Positions 8,367 to 17,180 of a stretch of DNA of 64,000 bases are shown in pieces. The position numbers and the translations under genes are program-made. Within the stretch, counting starts at the first letter, position 1. Each line of letters begins with the position of its first letter. The notes beneath the pieces are model-generated. The model had not been told where the DNA came from. It ran no database searches and saw only the letters and a list, made by a program, of their open reading frames with translations. The stretch covers positions 611,579 through 675,578 of the forward strand of contig UBWZ01000002.1 in the NCBI GenBank assembly GCA_900469345.1, read 5' to 3'. Source of the DNA: Hyphomicrobiales bacterium. GTDB lineage: Bacteria; Pseudomonadota; Alphaproteobacteria; Rhizobiales; Rhizobiaceae.

Positions 8367-9668
8367 ATGCGTATTGTAATGGTCGGGTCTGGTTATGTCG
8401 GGCTTGTATCGGGGGCCTGTTTCGCCGATTTCGGGCATGAGGTCGTCTGCGTCGACAAGGCGGCGGAAAAGATCGAGGCGCTGCGCAACGGCGTCATCCC
8501 GATCTTCGAGCCGGGCCTCGACCAGCTGGTGGAAAGCAATGTCAAGGCAGGCCGCCTGACCTTCTCCACCGAACTGGCAGGGCCGGTGTCGGAAGCCGAC
8601 GTCGTCTTCATCGCGGTCGGCACGCCGTCGCGCCGCGGCGACGGCCACGCGGATCTGGGCTATGTGCATGCCGCCGCAGCCGAGATCGCCGGCGCCGTGC
8701 GGGGCTTCACCGTCGTCGTCACCAAGTCGACCGTGCCGGTCGGCACCGGCGACGAGGTCGAGCGCATCATCCGCGAGACCAACCCGGAGGCCGACGTCGC
8801 GGTCGTCTCCAACCCGGAATTCCTGCGCGAAGGCGCCGCGATCGAGGACTTCAAGCGCCCGGACCGCATCGTCGTCGGCCTGTCGGACGAACGCGCCCGC
8901 CCGGTCATGACCGAGGTCTACCGGCCGCTTTACCTCAACCAGTCACCGCTGCTGTTCACCTCGCGCCGCACCTCCGAGCTGATCAAATATGCCGCCAACG
9001 CCTTCCTTGCCATGAAGATCACCTTCATCAACGAAGTGGCGGACCTGTGCGAGCGGGTCGGTGCCGACGTCCAGGACGTCTCGCGCGGCATCGGGCTCGA
9101 CGGCCGCATCGGCGCGAAATTCCTGCATGCGGGTCCAGGTTACGGCGGTTCCTGCTTCCCCAAGGACACGCTGGCGCTCGCCAAGACGGCCCAGGACCAC
9201 GACAGCCCGGTGCGGTTAATCGAAACCACCATCGCTATCAATGACAACCGCAAGCGGGCCATGGGCCGCAAGGTGATCGCCGCCGCCGGTGGCGACGTGC
9301 GCGGCAAGAAGGTCGCCGTCTTCGGCCTCACCTTCAAGCCCAACACCGACGACATGCGCGACTCACCGTCGATCGCCATCGTCCAGGCGCTGAAGGATGC
9401 CGGCGCGATCGTCTCCGGCTACGATCCGGAGGGCATGGAAAATGCCCGCCAGATGATGGAGATCGAGTTTGCGACCAGCCCCTACGAAGCGGCAAAGGAC
9501 GCCCATGCGGCGGTGCTCGTCACCGAATGGAACGCTTTCCGCGCACTCGACCTCGACCGTCTGAAATCGCTGATGGCCTCGCCGGTGCTCGTCGACCTGC
9601 GCAATGTCTACCGCGCCCACGAGGTCGAGGCACACGGCTTTGCCTACCACTCGATCGGCAAGGGCTGA
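8367..9668 (+). CDS. ugd: UDP-glucose 6-dehydrogenase
   Basis: A 433-residue NAD-dependent enzyme oxidising UDP-glucose to UDP-glucuronate (rhizobial name rkpK). It opens with the Rossmann motif GSGYVGLVSGACFADFGHEVVCVD. The catalytic cysteine is Cys263 in GPGYGGSCFPKD, and the C-terminal UDP-binding domain contains FGLTFKPNTDDMRDSPS. It closes the rightward set, 62 bp after manC, and supplies the acidic sugar for exopolysaccharide; glucuronate also serves lipopolysaccharide and capsule in rhizobia. Length and motifs are normal. Confidence 0.95.
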   Translation: MRIVMVGSGYVGLVSGACFADFGHEVVCVDKAAEKIEALRNGVIPIFEPGLDQLVESNVKAGRLTFSTELAGPVSEADVVFIAVGTPSRRGDGHADLGYVHAAAAEIAGAVRGFTVVVTKSTVPVGTGDEVERIIRETNPEADVAVVSNPEFLREGAAIEDFKRPDRIVVGLSDERARPVMTEVYRPLYLNQSPLLFTSRRTSELIKYAANAFLAMKITFINEVADLCERVGADVQDVSRGIGLDGRIGAKFLHAGPGYGGSCFPKDTLALAKTAQDHDSPVRLIETTIAINDNRKRAMGRKVIAAAGGDVRGKKVAVFGLTFKPNTDDMRDSPSIAIVQALKDAGAIVSGYDPEGMENARQMMEIEFATSPYEAAKDAHAAVLVTEWNAFRALDLDRLKSLMASPVLVDLRNVYRAHEVEAHGFAYHSIGKG

Positions 9669-9774
9669 GGCGGCTCGCAAGCGTGCCACGACAGCGGCAC
9701 TGCCCCGGTTACCCGTTCGGCATCGGCAAGGGCCAGCGTCGGCTAAGGGGTCAGCGTCGGCCACTTGTGCGTCA

Positions 9775-9795
9775 GGGCGGCCGAACGGGCCGCCC
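9775..9795. terminator. GC-rich hairpin after ugd
   Basis: An 8-bp perfect stem, GGGCGGCC with GGCCGCCC around a 5-nt loop, lies between the convergent ugd gene and the 77-residue ORF. There is no clear T-run on either strand, so it may be a weak or Rho-assisted stop for both. Confidence 0.4.
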
Positions 9796-9814
9796 ATGCA
9801 ACATTTGAGGCGCT

Positions 9815-10048
9815 TCAGTCGGTTGCCGGGGGCCGCTCGGTGAGGCTCTGGCGCCAGTCTCCGGCATAGTCAAACAGGGGCGCCGGCAACTGGTCGCAGA
9901 ACCAGAAGCCGGTCAGGGGCGCCAGTTGCGGACCGCAATACCAGAAGGCTTCGCCGCTTTCGTCCACGGCCCACCAGCGGGCATGGCGCGGAGCAAGCTC
10001 CCAATCCACCGCAGGCGGCGCAACCGCCGATCGTAAGAGTGTAGACAT
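9815..10048 (-). CDS. Small hypothetical protein, tryptophan-rich
   Basis: A 77-residue protein of unknown function. It contains WELAPRHARWWAVDESGEAFWYC and ends in a proline-rich tail; six tryptophans in so short a chain is unusual, and there is no signal peptide or membrane helix. The ATG is preceded by GAGGTGGGG at good spacing, which supports real translation. It stands alone between ugd and tRNA-Thr and converges on ugd. The W/Y-rich pattern is reminiscent of small phage- or plasmid-associated proteins in rhizobia, but I cannot assign a family. Confidence 0.55.
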   Translation of the reverse strand: MSTLLRSAVAPPAVDWELAPRHARWWAVDESGEAFWYCGPQLAPLTGFWFCDQLPAPLFDYAGDWRQSLTERPPATD

Positions 10049-10192
10049 GCCCCACCTCTAGGGGCCGGCCGCTGAACAGCTTCTGAATCGCAATGTCATG
10101 CAGTGTTCATCTGTCGGGCGCCACCGCGTGGCTCACGGCCGCAACGCCAAGGCGGACCATGGCGGCCTGTACTGTCGAAACGATCGGAAAAG

Positions 10193-10268
<76 letters not shown>

Positions 10269-10363
10269 ACTGGCCGTGGGAGTTACCAGATTTTCGCGGG
10301 CTGTAAAGCAAAAACTGCCTCGCTCCACGGCGGAACCCGCAGCCTCCCGGTGAAGCAAAGCGC

Positions 10364-10391
10364 TTGTGTCTCGCGCCGTATTTTCTATACC
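10364..10391 (+). promoter_or_regulatory. Candidate sigma-70-type promoter of nadK
   Basis: TTGTGT (10364-10369) and TATACC (10386-10391) separated by 16 bp, about 95 bp upstream of the nadK ATG. Called by eye; both hexamers are near but not at consensus. Confidence 0.4.
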
Positions 10392-10485
10392 TAGCGGCAG
10401 CGGCCGGGGTCTCGTCTCCCACCCTCCCCGGCCATCGCATTTCCTTGCACGCCTATCGGCGGCGGCTCCGTCAAAAGGCTCGCTC

Positions 10486-11259
10486 ATGTCGTCCAGCCCT
10501 CCGAAGCTTTCCTTCATCGCCTCCAACACGCCCGAATCGCGGACCGCACTCGACGAACTGACTGAGCTCTATGGCAACATCGCCGCCGAAGAGGCCGACA
10601 TGATCGTCGCACTCGGCGGCGACGGCTTCATGCTGCAGACGCTCCACGAGACGATCCACAACGGCAAGCGCGTCTACGGAATGAACTGCGGCTCGGTCGG
10701 CTTCCTGATGAACGACTACCGCGCCGATGACCTGCATGCCCGCGTGGCGGCCGCGGTCGAGAACGAGCTCCATCCGCTTCGCATGACCACCACCAATGCC
10801 GACGGCAGCGAATCGGTCGCGCTGGCGATCAACGAGGTCTACCTCTTCCGCCAATCCTACCAGGCGGCCAAGCTGCGGGTGGTGATCGACGACCGGGTGC
10901 GGTTCGAGGAACTGATCTGCGACGGCTTGATGGTGGCGACGCCGGCCGGCTCGACGGCCTACAATCTCTCCGCTCACGGCCCCATCCTGCCGCTCGAAGC
11001 CCCGCTTCTGGCCATGACGCCGGTCTCCGCCTTCCGGCCGCGCCGCTGGCGTGGCGCGCTGCTGCCCAACCGGGTCTGCGTCGACCTGACGATTCTCGAA
11101 CCGGAAAAGCGACCGGTCAACGCCGTGGCCGACAATGTCGAGGTCAAGTCCGTGCTACATGTACGCATCGCGCAGATGCCGACGCTGAGCGCCCGCATCC
11201 TGTCGGATCCTGACCATTCTTGGTCGGACCGTATCCTCGCCGAACAGTTCAGCGACTGA
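10486..11259 (+). CDS. nadK: NAD kinase
   Basis: A 257-residue ATP-NAD kinase that phosphorylates NAD to NADP. The signature glycine-rich ALGGDGFMLQTLHE sits near residue 37 and includes the conserved GGD. INEVYLFR, the CDGLMVATPAGSTAYNLSAHGPILP block that forms the NAD site, and the C-terminal DNVEVKS are all present. I start at the ATG at 10486 (MSSSPPKLSF), the usual family N-terminus; the open frame continues about 40 codons upstream without similarity. It ends just before a strong hairpin shared with convergent prfB. Confidence 0.95.
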   Translation: MSSSPPKLSFIASNTPESRTALDELTELYGNIAAEEADMIVALGGDGFMLQTLHETIHNGKRVYGMNCGSVGFLMNDYRADDLHARVAAAVENELHPLRMTTTNADGSESVALAINEVYLFRQSYQAAKLRVVIDDRVRFEELICDGLMVATPAGSTAYNLSAHGPILPLEAPLLAMTPVSAFRPRRWRGALLPNRVCVDLTILEPEKRPVNAVADNVEVKSVLHVRIAQMPTLSARILSDPDHSWSDRILAEQFSD

Positions 11260-11275
11260 GAAATCCCGACCAAAT

Positions 11276-11309
11276 GCAAACGGCCGGATCGCTGGATCCG
11301 GCCGTTTGC
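11276..11309. terminator. Bidirectional terminator between nadK and prfB
   Basis: A perfect 15-bp inverted repeat, GCAAACGGCCGGATC and its complement, around a 4-nt loop, followed on the plus strand by AGTTCTTTC. It lies 16 bp after the nadK stop and 22 bp after the prfB stop, so it can end both convergent transcripts. Confidence 0.8.
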
Positions 11310-11331
11310 AGTTCTTTCATCGAAGTTCGGC

Positions 11332-12463
11332 CTAGTCGGCGTCGGCGACGGCCACATCCGGCTTGCCGCTGATGCGGTGCGCCAGCGCTGCTTCCATGAA
11401 CGGGTTGAGGTCGCCGTCCAGTACGTCGTCCGGCGCCGTGCTGACGACACCCGTGCGCAGATCCTTGACCTGCTGGTAGGGCTGCAGCACGTAGGAGCGG
11501 ATCTGGTGGCCCCAGCCGATTTCTGACTTCGAGGCCGCCTCCGCGTTGGCGGCATCCTCGCGCTTCTTCAGTTCGGCCTCGTAAAGACGCGCACGCAGCA
11601 TTTCCCAGGCGGTCGCCCGGTTCTTGTGCTGCGACCGCTCCTGCTGGCACGCCACCACGATGCCCGAAGGCATATGGGTGATGCGCACGGCCGAATCGGT
11701 CGTGTTGACGTGCTGGCCGCCGGCACCCGACGACCGGTAGGTATCGATGCGGCAGTCGCCCTCGTTGATGTCGATCTGGATCGAATCGTCGACCACCGGG
11801 TAGACCCAGATCGAGGAAAACGACGTATGACGGCGGGCATTGCTGTCATAGGGCGAAATGCGCACCAGCCGGTGCACGCCCGATTCGGTCTTCAGCCAGC
11901 CATAGGCATTGTGCCCCTTGACCAGAAGCGTCGCGGACTTGATGCCGGCCTCTTCGCCGTCATGGACTTCGAGAAGCTCCACCTTGAAGCGCTGGCGCTC
12001 GGCCCAGCGGGTGTACATGCGCAACAGCATGTTCGCCCAGTCCTGGCTTTCCGTACCGCCGGCACCGGAATGCACTTCCACATAGGTGTCGTTGCTGTCT
12101 GCTTCGCCCGAAAGCATGGCTTCCACCTGCCGGCGGGATGCCTCGTTGCGAAGCGCCTTCAGCGCCTCTTCGGCTTCCGTGACGATCGCCGCATCGCCCT
12201 CTTCCTCGCCGAGCCCGATCATTTCGATGTTGTCATCGACCTGCTTTTCGAGCCGGCGCACGCCGGATATCGAGTCGTCGAGGTTCTGACGCTCGCGCAT
12301 CAGCTTCTGCGCCTCGGCGGCGTCATTCCAGAGGTTGGGATCTTCGGCCTTGTTGTTCAGCCAGTCCAGTCGTCTTACCGCCTGGTCCCAGTCAAAGATG
12401 CCTCCTCAGCAAGCTTACGGCCTGCTTGATTTCGTCGACTACGTTGATCATTTCCGCACGCAT
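11332..12463 (-). CDS. prfB: Peptide chain release factor 2, with programmed +1 frameshift
   Basis: RF2 recognises UAA and UGA and triggers peptide release. The gene is split into two frames. Codons 1-23 (from the ATG at 12463, [15 protein letters not shown]) end at an in-frame TGA at 12394-12392; a +1 shift at CTT-TGA-C resumes in the frame ending at 11332, giving 376 residues in all, a normal RF2 length. The catalytic GGQ lies in [12 protein letters not shown]. The stop-codon reader that is SPF in E. coli reads SPY here (VRISPYDS), a variant I recall from alphaproteobacteria. When RF2 is scarce the ribosome pauses on TGA and shifts, so the gene senses its own product. Confidence 0.96.
12391..12406 (-). 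promoter_or_regulatory. prfB: Programmed +1 frameshift site of prfB
   Basis: On the minus strand AGGAGG (12406-12401), then CAT, then CTT-TGA-C. The internal Shine-Dalgarno sits 3 nt before the CTT slippery codon, exactly the E. coli arrangement (AGGGGG-TAT-CTT-TGA-C), and here is a perfect anti-SD complement. The T at 12394 is skipped. Confidence 0.95.
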
Positions 12464-12569
12464 GGCGCTTCGTCTTCTCTCATGTCCAAAAGGTTGATCT
12501 GAAGCCGACATAGTTGCGCCGGCAGCCGATGTAAAGGCTGCAGGCGGAGCTTGGCGGTGTTGGTTTGCT

Positions 12570-15032
12570 TTAGAACAGGCCGGCGGCACCGGATGTCACG
12601 GCCTGCTGCGCCTGCGGCGATGACTCGAGAATCTGGTCCTGGCTCATGTTCTCGCCGTCGCCGATCACGCGGAACACGTCGGCCGGCCCGGTGCCGGGCT
12701 TGAACGCCTCGACGATCGTGTTCGGATCGCCTTCCTGCGCCTGCATCCCCGTCTTGCGGTCGACGGCAACCAGCTGCATGCCTTCCGGCACGTGGAAACG
12801 CTCGGCCGGCGTCACCTTCGCGGCTTCGGCAAGGAACTGCCCGAAGATCGGCGCGGCAAGCCCGCCGCCGGTGCCGGCGCGGCCAAGCGGCGTCGGCGTG
12901 TCGAAGCCGATATAGAGACCGGCGACGAGGTTCGGCGTAAAGCCGACGAACCAGGCATCCTTCTCGTCGTTGGTGGTGCCGGTCTTGCCGGCCACATCGC
13001 GGTCCTTGACCGGGATCTTGCCGGCGGCGGTGCCGCGCAGCACCACGCCCTGCATCATCGAGGTGATCTGGTAGGCGGTCATCGGGTCGAGCACCTGCTC
13101 GCGGTTATCCACCAGCGTCGGCTCTTCCTGGTTAGCCCAGCCATTGGCGTTGCAGCCGTCACAGGCCCGCTCCTCATGGCGGAAGATGGTCTTGCCGTAG
13201 CGGTCCTGGATACGGTCGATCACCGTCGGCTTGATCTGCTTGCCGCCGTTGGCGATTACCGCATAGGCCGAAACCATGCGCATCACGGTGGTCTCGCCCG
13301 AGCCCAGCGACATGGCCAGAACCGGCAGCATCTTGTCGTAAATGCCGAAGCGCTCGGCATATTCCGCCACCAGCTCCATGCCCATGTCCTGCGCCAGGCG
13401 CACGGTCATCTGGTTGCGCGACTTCTCGATGCCGGTGCGCAGCGTCGACGGGCCACCCGCCTCGCCGCCGTAGTTTTCCGGCTTCCAGACCTGGCCGCCG
13501 GTGACGATTTCGATCGGCGCGTCAAGGATGACGGACGCCGGCGTATAGCCGTTGTCGAGCGCCGCCGCGTAGACGAAGGGCTTGAACGACGAACCCGGCT
13601 GGCGCATCGCCTGCGTGGCGCGGTTGAACTCGGACTGCGCATAGGAGAAGCCGCCGACCATCGCCAGCACGCGGCCGGTGTTCGGATCCATGGCGACAAG
13701 CCCGCCCTGCACCTTGGGCGGCTGGCGCAGACGGTAGGTCTTGGCCTCGGCCGAGATCGGCTCCGCATAGATGACGTCGCCCGGCTTCAGCACGCCTTCC
13801 GGCGATTTGGCCGTCTTGCGCTGGCCAGCGGAATCCCGGTAGGCCCACTTCATGTCGTCGGCCGCGATCGTGCCCGTGTCGCGCGCCGCTTCGACCTTGC
13901 CGCCACCGTCGGTGCCGGGGCGAAGGCCGATCTCGACCGACTTGGGCGAGACGCTGAGCACGACGGCGATCTTCCATTCCGGAACATCGCGCAAATCGAC
14001 GAACTTGTTCTCGGCGATCGACTTGACCAGGGCCGGGCCCCAGTCCGGCGACATATCGATCGAGGCAAGCGGGCCATGGTAGCCGCGACGCTCGTCGTAA
14101 TCGACGAGGCCGTTCTGCAATGCCCGGCGCGCCATGATCTGAAGCTGCGGATCGAGCGAGGTGCGCACCGACAGGCCACCTTCATAGAGCGACTTGTCGC
14201 CGTAGCGATCGATCAGCTGGCGGCGGACTTCCTCGGCGAAGAAGTCGGAAGCAAAGACCTGGCCGCCGCTGCGGCGCTGCTTGACGCCGAGCGGCTGCTT
14301 CTTGGCATCGTCGGCATCGCTCTGGGTGATGTAGCCGTTTTCGGCCATGCGATCGATGACCCAATTGCGGCGCTCGAGCGCTGCTTCGGGATGGCGATAG
14401 GGATTGTAGTTGGCCGGCCCCTTCGGCAGCGAGGCGAGATAGGCAGCCTCGGCGGTGGTCAGCTCGGTCACAGACTTGTCGAAATAGGTCAGCGCCGCAC
14501 CGGCAATGCCGTAGGCGTTGAGACCGAAGAAGATCTCGTTGAGGTAGAGCTCGAGGATCTTGTCCTTGGAATAGGCCTGCTCGATGCGGAAGGACAGGAT
14601 CGCTTCCTTGATCTTGCGCTCGAACGACCGCTCATTGGTCAAAAGGAAGTTCTTCGCGACCTGCTGGGTGATCGTCGAACCGCCCTGCATCGGACCACCG
14701 GTCGCCAGAAGCATCACGGCGCGGCCAAGGCCGGTGATGTCGACGCCCGGGTGGTTGTAGAAATTCTTGTCTTCCGCCGACAGGAAGGCGGCCTTGACCC
14801 GGTCGGGAATGGCCTGGATCGGCAGGAACAGACGCCGTTCGCGGGCATATTCCGACATCAGCGCCCCGTCGCCGGCATGCACGCGGGTCGCCACCGGCGG
14901 CTCGTAGGATGCCAGCACTTCATAGTCGGGCAGCCCCTTGATCATGACGCTCAGATAGATGGCGGCGGCCGCCGCAACGCCCAGGAACAGCACGCAGGCC
15001 ATCCCGAAGAAATATCCAATCAGTCTGATCAT
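12570..15032 (-). CDS. mrcA: Penicillin-binding protein 1A (bifunctional glycosyltransferase/transpeptidase)
   Basis: An 820-residue class A PBP that polymerises lipid II and cross-links peptidoglycan in the periplasm. A short cytoplasmic start is followed by one membrane helix (about residues 4-30). The GT51 domain has AAFLSAEDKNFYNHPGVD (catalytic Glu), GGSTITQQVAKNF and the RKIKEA segment. The transpeptidase has SSFK with catalytic Ser481, then SRN and the KTGTT box (AGKTGTTNDEKDAWFVG). Two cysteines in CDGCN near residue 627 are notable. It follows amiC on the same strand after 286 bp, a pairing of cell-wall genes common in alphaproteobacteria. Confidence 0.96.
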   Translation of the reverse strand: MIRLIGYFFGMACVLFLGVAAAAAIYLSVMIKGLPDYEVLASYEPPVATRVHAGDGALMSEYARERRLFLPIQAIPDRVKAAFLSAEDKNFYNHPGVDITGLGRAVMLLATGGPMQGGSTITQQVAKNFLLTNERSFERKIKEAILSFRIEQAYSKDKILELYLNEIFFGLNAYGIAGAALTYFDKSVTELTTAEAAYLASLPKGPANYNPYRHPEAALERRNWVIDRMAENGYITQSDADDAKKQPLGVKQRRSGGQVFASDFFAEEVRRQLIDRYGDKSLYEGGLSVRTSLDPQLQIMARRALQNGLVDYDERRGYHGPLASIDMSPDWGPALVKSIAENKFVDLRDVPEWKIAVVLSVSPKSVEIGLRPGTDGGGKVEAARDTGTIAADDMKWAYRDSAGQRKTAKSPEGVLKPGDVIYAEPISAEAKTYRLRQPPKVQGGLVAMDPNTGRVLAMVGGFSYAQSEFNRATQAMRQPGSSFKPFVYAAALDNGYTPASVILDAPIEIVTGGQVWKPENYGGEAGGPSTLRTGIEKSRNQMTVRLAQDMGMELVAEYAERFGIYDKMLPVLAMSLGSGETTVMRMVSAYAVIANGGKQIKPTVIDRIQDRYGKTIFRHEERACDGCNANGWANQEEPTLVDNREQVLDPMTAYQITSMMQGVVLRGTAAGKIPVKDRDVAGKTGTTNDEKDAWFVGFTPNLVAGLYIGFDTPTPLGRAGTGGGLAAPIFGQFLAEAAKVTPAERFHVPEGMQLVAVDRKTGMQAQEGDPNTIVEAFKPGTGPADVFRVIGDGENMSQDQILESSPQAQQAVTSGAAGLF

Positions 15033-15318
15033 GTCGAAGCTACCGTTCGGCTTTCCATCGGCACGCCCGGCGCACCATCGTCAGTTTCGGGTGTGAGTTA
15101 CACCATCGCACAGTTTCAGGCGTTTTGCATGGTGATGTCGTCAGCGCAAGGGCATGACGTGGATCAATCGCGCGTTATTGCCGGACCTGATGCAACCGCA
15201 GTAACCGCTTGAATGTGAGTAAAATAGGGCTCTGCCGGGGTAATCCCCGCCAGGCTTGCGCGCTTCGGGGCGAACGCGGTGGGCTGTGACCGCAAGGCCA
15301 CGCTTCCGCCTTCCCGCT

Positions 15319-16539
15319 TCAACCCCCATTGGCAAGCGAGCGGGCCCGATAGCGATCGACCGCGCCGGTCACGAGATCGGCGATCTTGCTGCGCCACGCA
15401 TCGTCCATCAGAAGCTTCTCGTCCTCCGGATTGGACAGGAAACCGAGTTCCAGCAGCACCGAAGGAATGTCGGGCGCCCGCAGCACCTGGAAGCCGGCCT
15501 GCCGGTGCGGATTGTTGATCAGTCCCACCTGCCCCTCGAACGACTTCACCACATTGTCGGCGAGCGCGATGGAAAACGCCTGGGTCTCGCGGCGTGCGAG
15601 ATCCAGCAGGATATCGGCGACCTCGGGTGGGCCGCTCTGCATGGTGAAGCCGGCCGTTTCGTCGGACAGGTTTTCGCGCGCGGCGAGATTTTCGGCCATG
15701 CGGTCCGATGCCTTGTCGGACAGCGTATAGACCGTCGCGCCGCGGATGTCCTTCTGCGACAGCGTGTCGGCGTGCAGGGAGATAAAGAGGTCCGCATGCT
15801 TCTGGCGGGCGATCGCGACGCGCTCGGAAAGCGACAGGAAGGTGTCGTCGTCGCGGGTAAGGAAGGCCCGGACCCCGGGCAATGCATTGAGCTTGCCCAT
15901 CAGCAGCTTGGCAAAACCGAGCGTGATGACCTTCTCAGCGGTCTTGCTCACCGAAGCCGTCGCCCCGGCATCGATCCCCCCGTGACCGGCGTCGACCGCG
16001 ACCACGAAGACATTGTCCTTGGAGCCGTCCTCGAGCGGAACCGTCTGCGCGACGGCCGGCGTTTCCGCGGCCCAGCTCTGGCTTTTCACGAGACCCGCAA
16101 ACTCCTCGCTGGTCGTCATCTCGGCATCGAGCACGAGCCGGTAGCCGCCGTTTTCATTGGCTTGCGTCTCGGCCAGCACCAGCTTGACGGGCTTGATCGC
16201 GGTCAGCACCATCCGGGCGCTGTCTTCGCCCATCGTGCCGTAGCGGATGTCCTTGAACAGGCCCCGCGGCGCCAGCTGGTCGGCGGGAAAGCCGAATGCG
16301 GTCGCGGGCAGATCGACGACGACCCGGTCCGGCCCGGCTATATAGTGGATAGAGAATTCCGGCTTTTCCTCGAAGTCGAGGACAATGCGGGTGCGGGCGC
16401 TGTCACCGGCGATCCGGGCGGCAAAGGCAAGCAGCGGCTGCGGTGCAGCGTGCGCCGGTCCGCTTGAGAGAAGTCCGCTCACCAGGAGAAAACACAGCCC
16501 GATTCGCGCCGTTGGCCCTCTTAGCCACTCAAGTCCCAT
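15319..16539 (-). CDS. amiC: N-acetylmuramoyl-L-alanine amidase (AmiC type)
   Basis: A 406-residue zinc amidase that cleaves the bond between N-acetylmuramate and the stem peptide during cell separation. The N-terminus (about residues 1-32) is a signal peptide with LCFLLVSGLLSSGPAHA. An AMIN-like domain follows (residues 35-150). The Amidase_3 domain starts at VVAVDAGHGGIDAGA, with ligand His in DAGHGG, and continues with the SLHADT and LELGFLSNPEDEKLL segments that hold the other metal and catalytic residues. Amidases with an AMIN domain are usually recruited to the septum and activated by LytM factors. Confidence 0.93.
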   Translation of the reverse strand: MGLEWLRGPTARIGLCFLLVSGLLSSGPAHAAPQPLLAFAARIAGDSARTRIVLDFEEKPEFSIHYIAGPDRVVVDLPATAFGFPADQLAPRGLFKDIRYGTMGEDSARMVLTAIKPVKLVLAETQANENGGYRLVLDAEMTTSEEFAGLVKSQSWAAETPAVAQTVPLEDGSKDNVFVVAVDAGHGGIDAGATASVSKTAEKVITLGFAKLLMGKLNALPGVRAFLTRDDDTFLSLSERVAIARQKHADLFISLHADTLSQKDIRGATVYTLSDKASDRMAENLAARENLSDETAGFTMQSGPPEVADILLDLARRETQAFSIALADNVVKSFEGQVGLINNPHRQAGFQVLRAPDIPSVLLELGFLSNPEDEKLLMDDAWRSKIADLVTGAVDRYRARSLANGG

Positions 16540-17180
16540 TCGATGTCAGCCCCGCTGTCGATCCGCCATCCACCGGCGCGCATTGAAGGTCCCGCCCCGG
16601 CGCCGATGCAAACGCCTATACTGCAACGCTTTCCCTAAAAATAGTCGCGAATCAGACCTTTGCGCGTCTTGCCGTTAGGAGTGTCAATTCGATCGACAAT
16701 AAGGCGCTTTCGGCTTTTCCCTTGCTATTGTGACAGATAAACCATACAACGCGAACGAGGGTTAAAGTGTTGACGGGATAGTCTGCCGGTGGGCTGGCCA
16801 ACCTCTTCAGGACCTGGCGCCGAGGGCCAAGCAGTCATCCGCCGTCGCTACACTTTTTCCTGATACGCGATCCGTCCGGCGGTGGCCGGAGCAAGTACCG
16901 GGTGGCATGCTACCCAGCTCATTGGAGCAAATTCATCGGACCTTCGGGTCTTTGGTTACGTCATTCTCGTTTGGTTTTTGATGTCGCGGCACAATGTTCA
17001 GAACCGGCAGAGATCAGGGAGACCTAGGTCTCCACTATCTTTGCGGCTGCCGCCACAACCGCTCCCGACGGGATCATCTTTATCCGGCGCAACGACTGTT
17101 TGGCATGACGAGCCTGTCTCAGGGGCACCCCCTGTGACAGGCTTTTCTGCACCCGCGCGGCGCCGAGGAGCAGAATTTCA
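16540..17180 (+). promoter_or_regulatory. Long structured leader / promoter region of rne
   Basis: 641 bp without a credible gene separate amiC from rne, which point away from each other, so both promoters must lie here. TTGCTATTGTGACAGAT near 16721 is a possible -35 area for rne, which would give a leader of about 400 nt. Inside it are a near-palindrome at 16900-16915, a perfect 16-bp palindrome at 17018-17033 and a strong hairpin at 17112-17142. In enterobacteria RNase E controls its own mRNA through hairpins in a long leader; the same logic here is inference. Confidence 0.55.
17112..17142 (+). other. Strong hairpin in the rne leader
   Basis: GCCTGTC-t-CAGGGG pairs with CCCCTG-t-GACAGGC, giving a stem of about 14 bp with one mismatch and a very small loop, followed by CTTTTCTG. 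It ends 38 nt before the rne ATG. It could be an RNase E autoregulatory element or a leaky intrinsic terminator. Confidence 0.6.

Noticed and set aside
12792..15212. An 806-codon open frame opposite mrcA
   Set aside because: Antisense of PBP1A; composition is Arg/His/Gly-rich, as expected for a shadow of GC-rich coding DNA.
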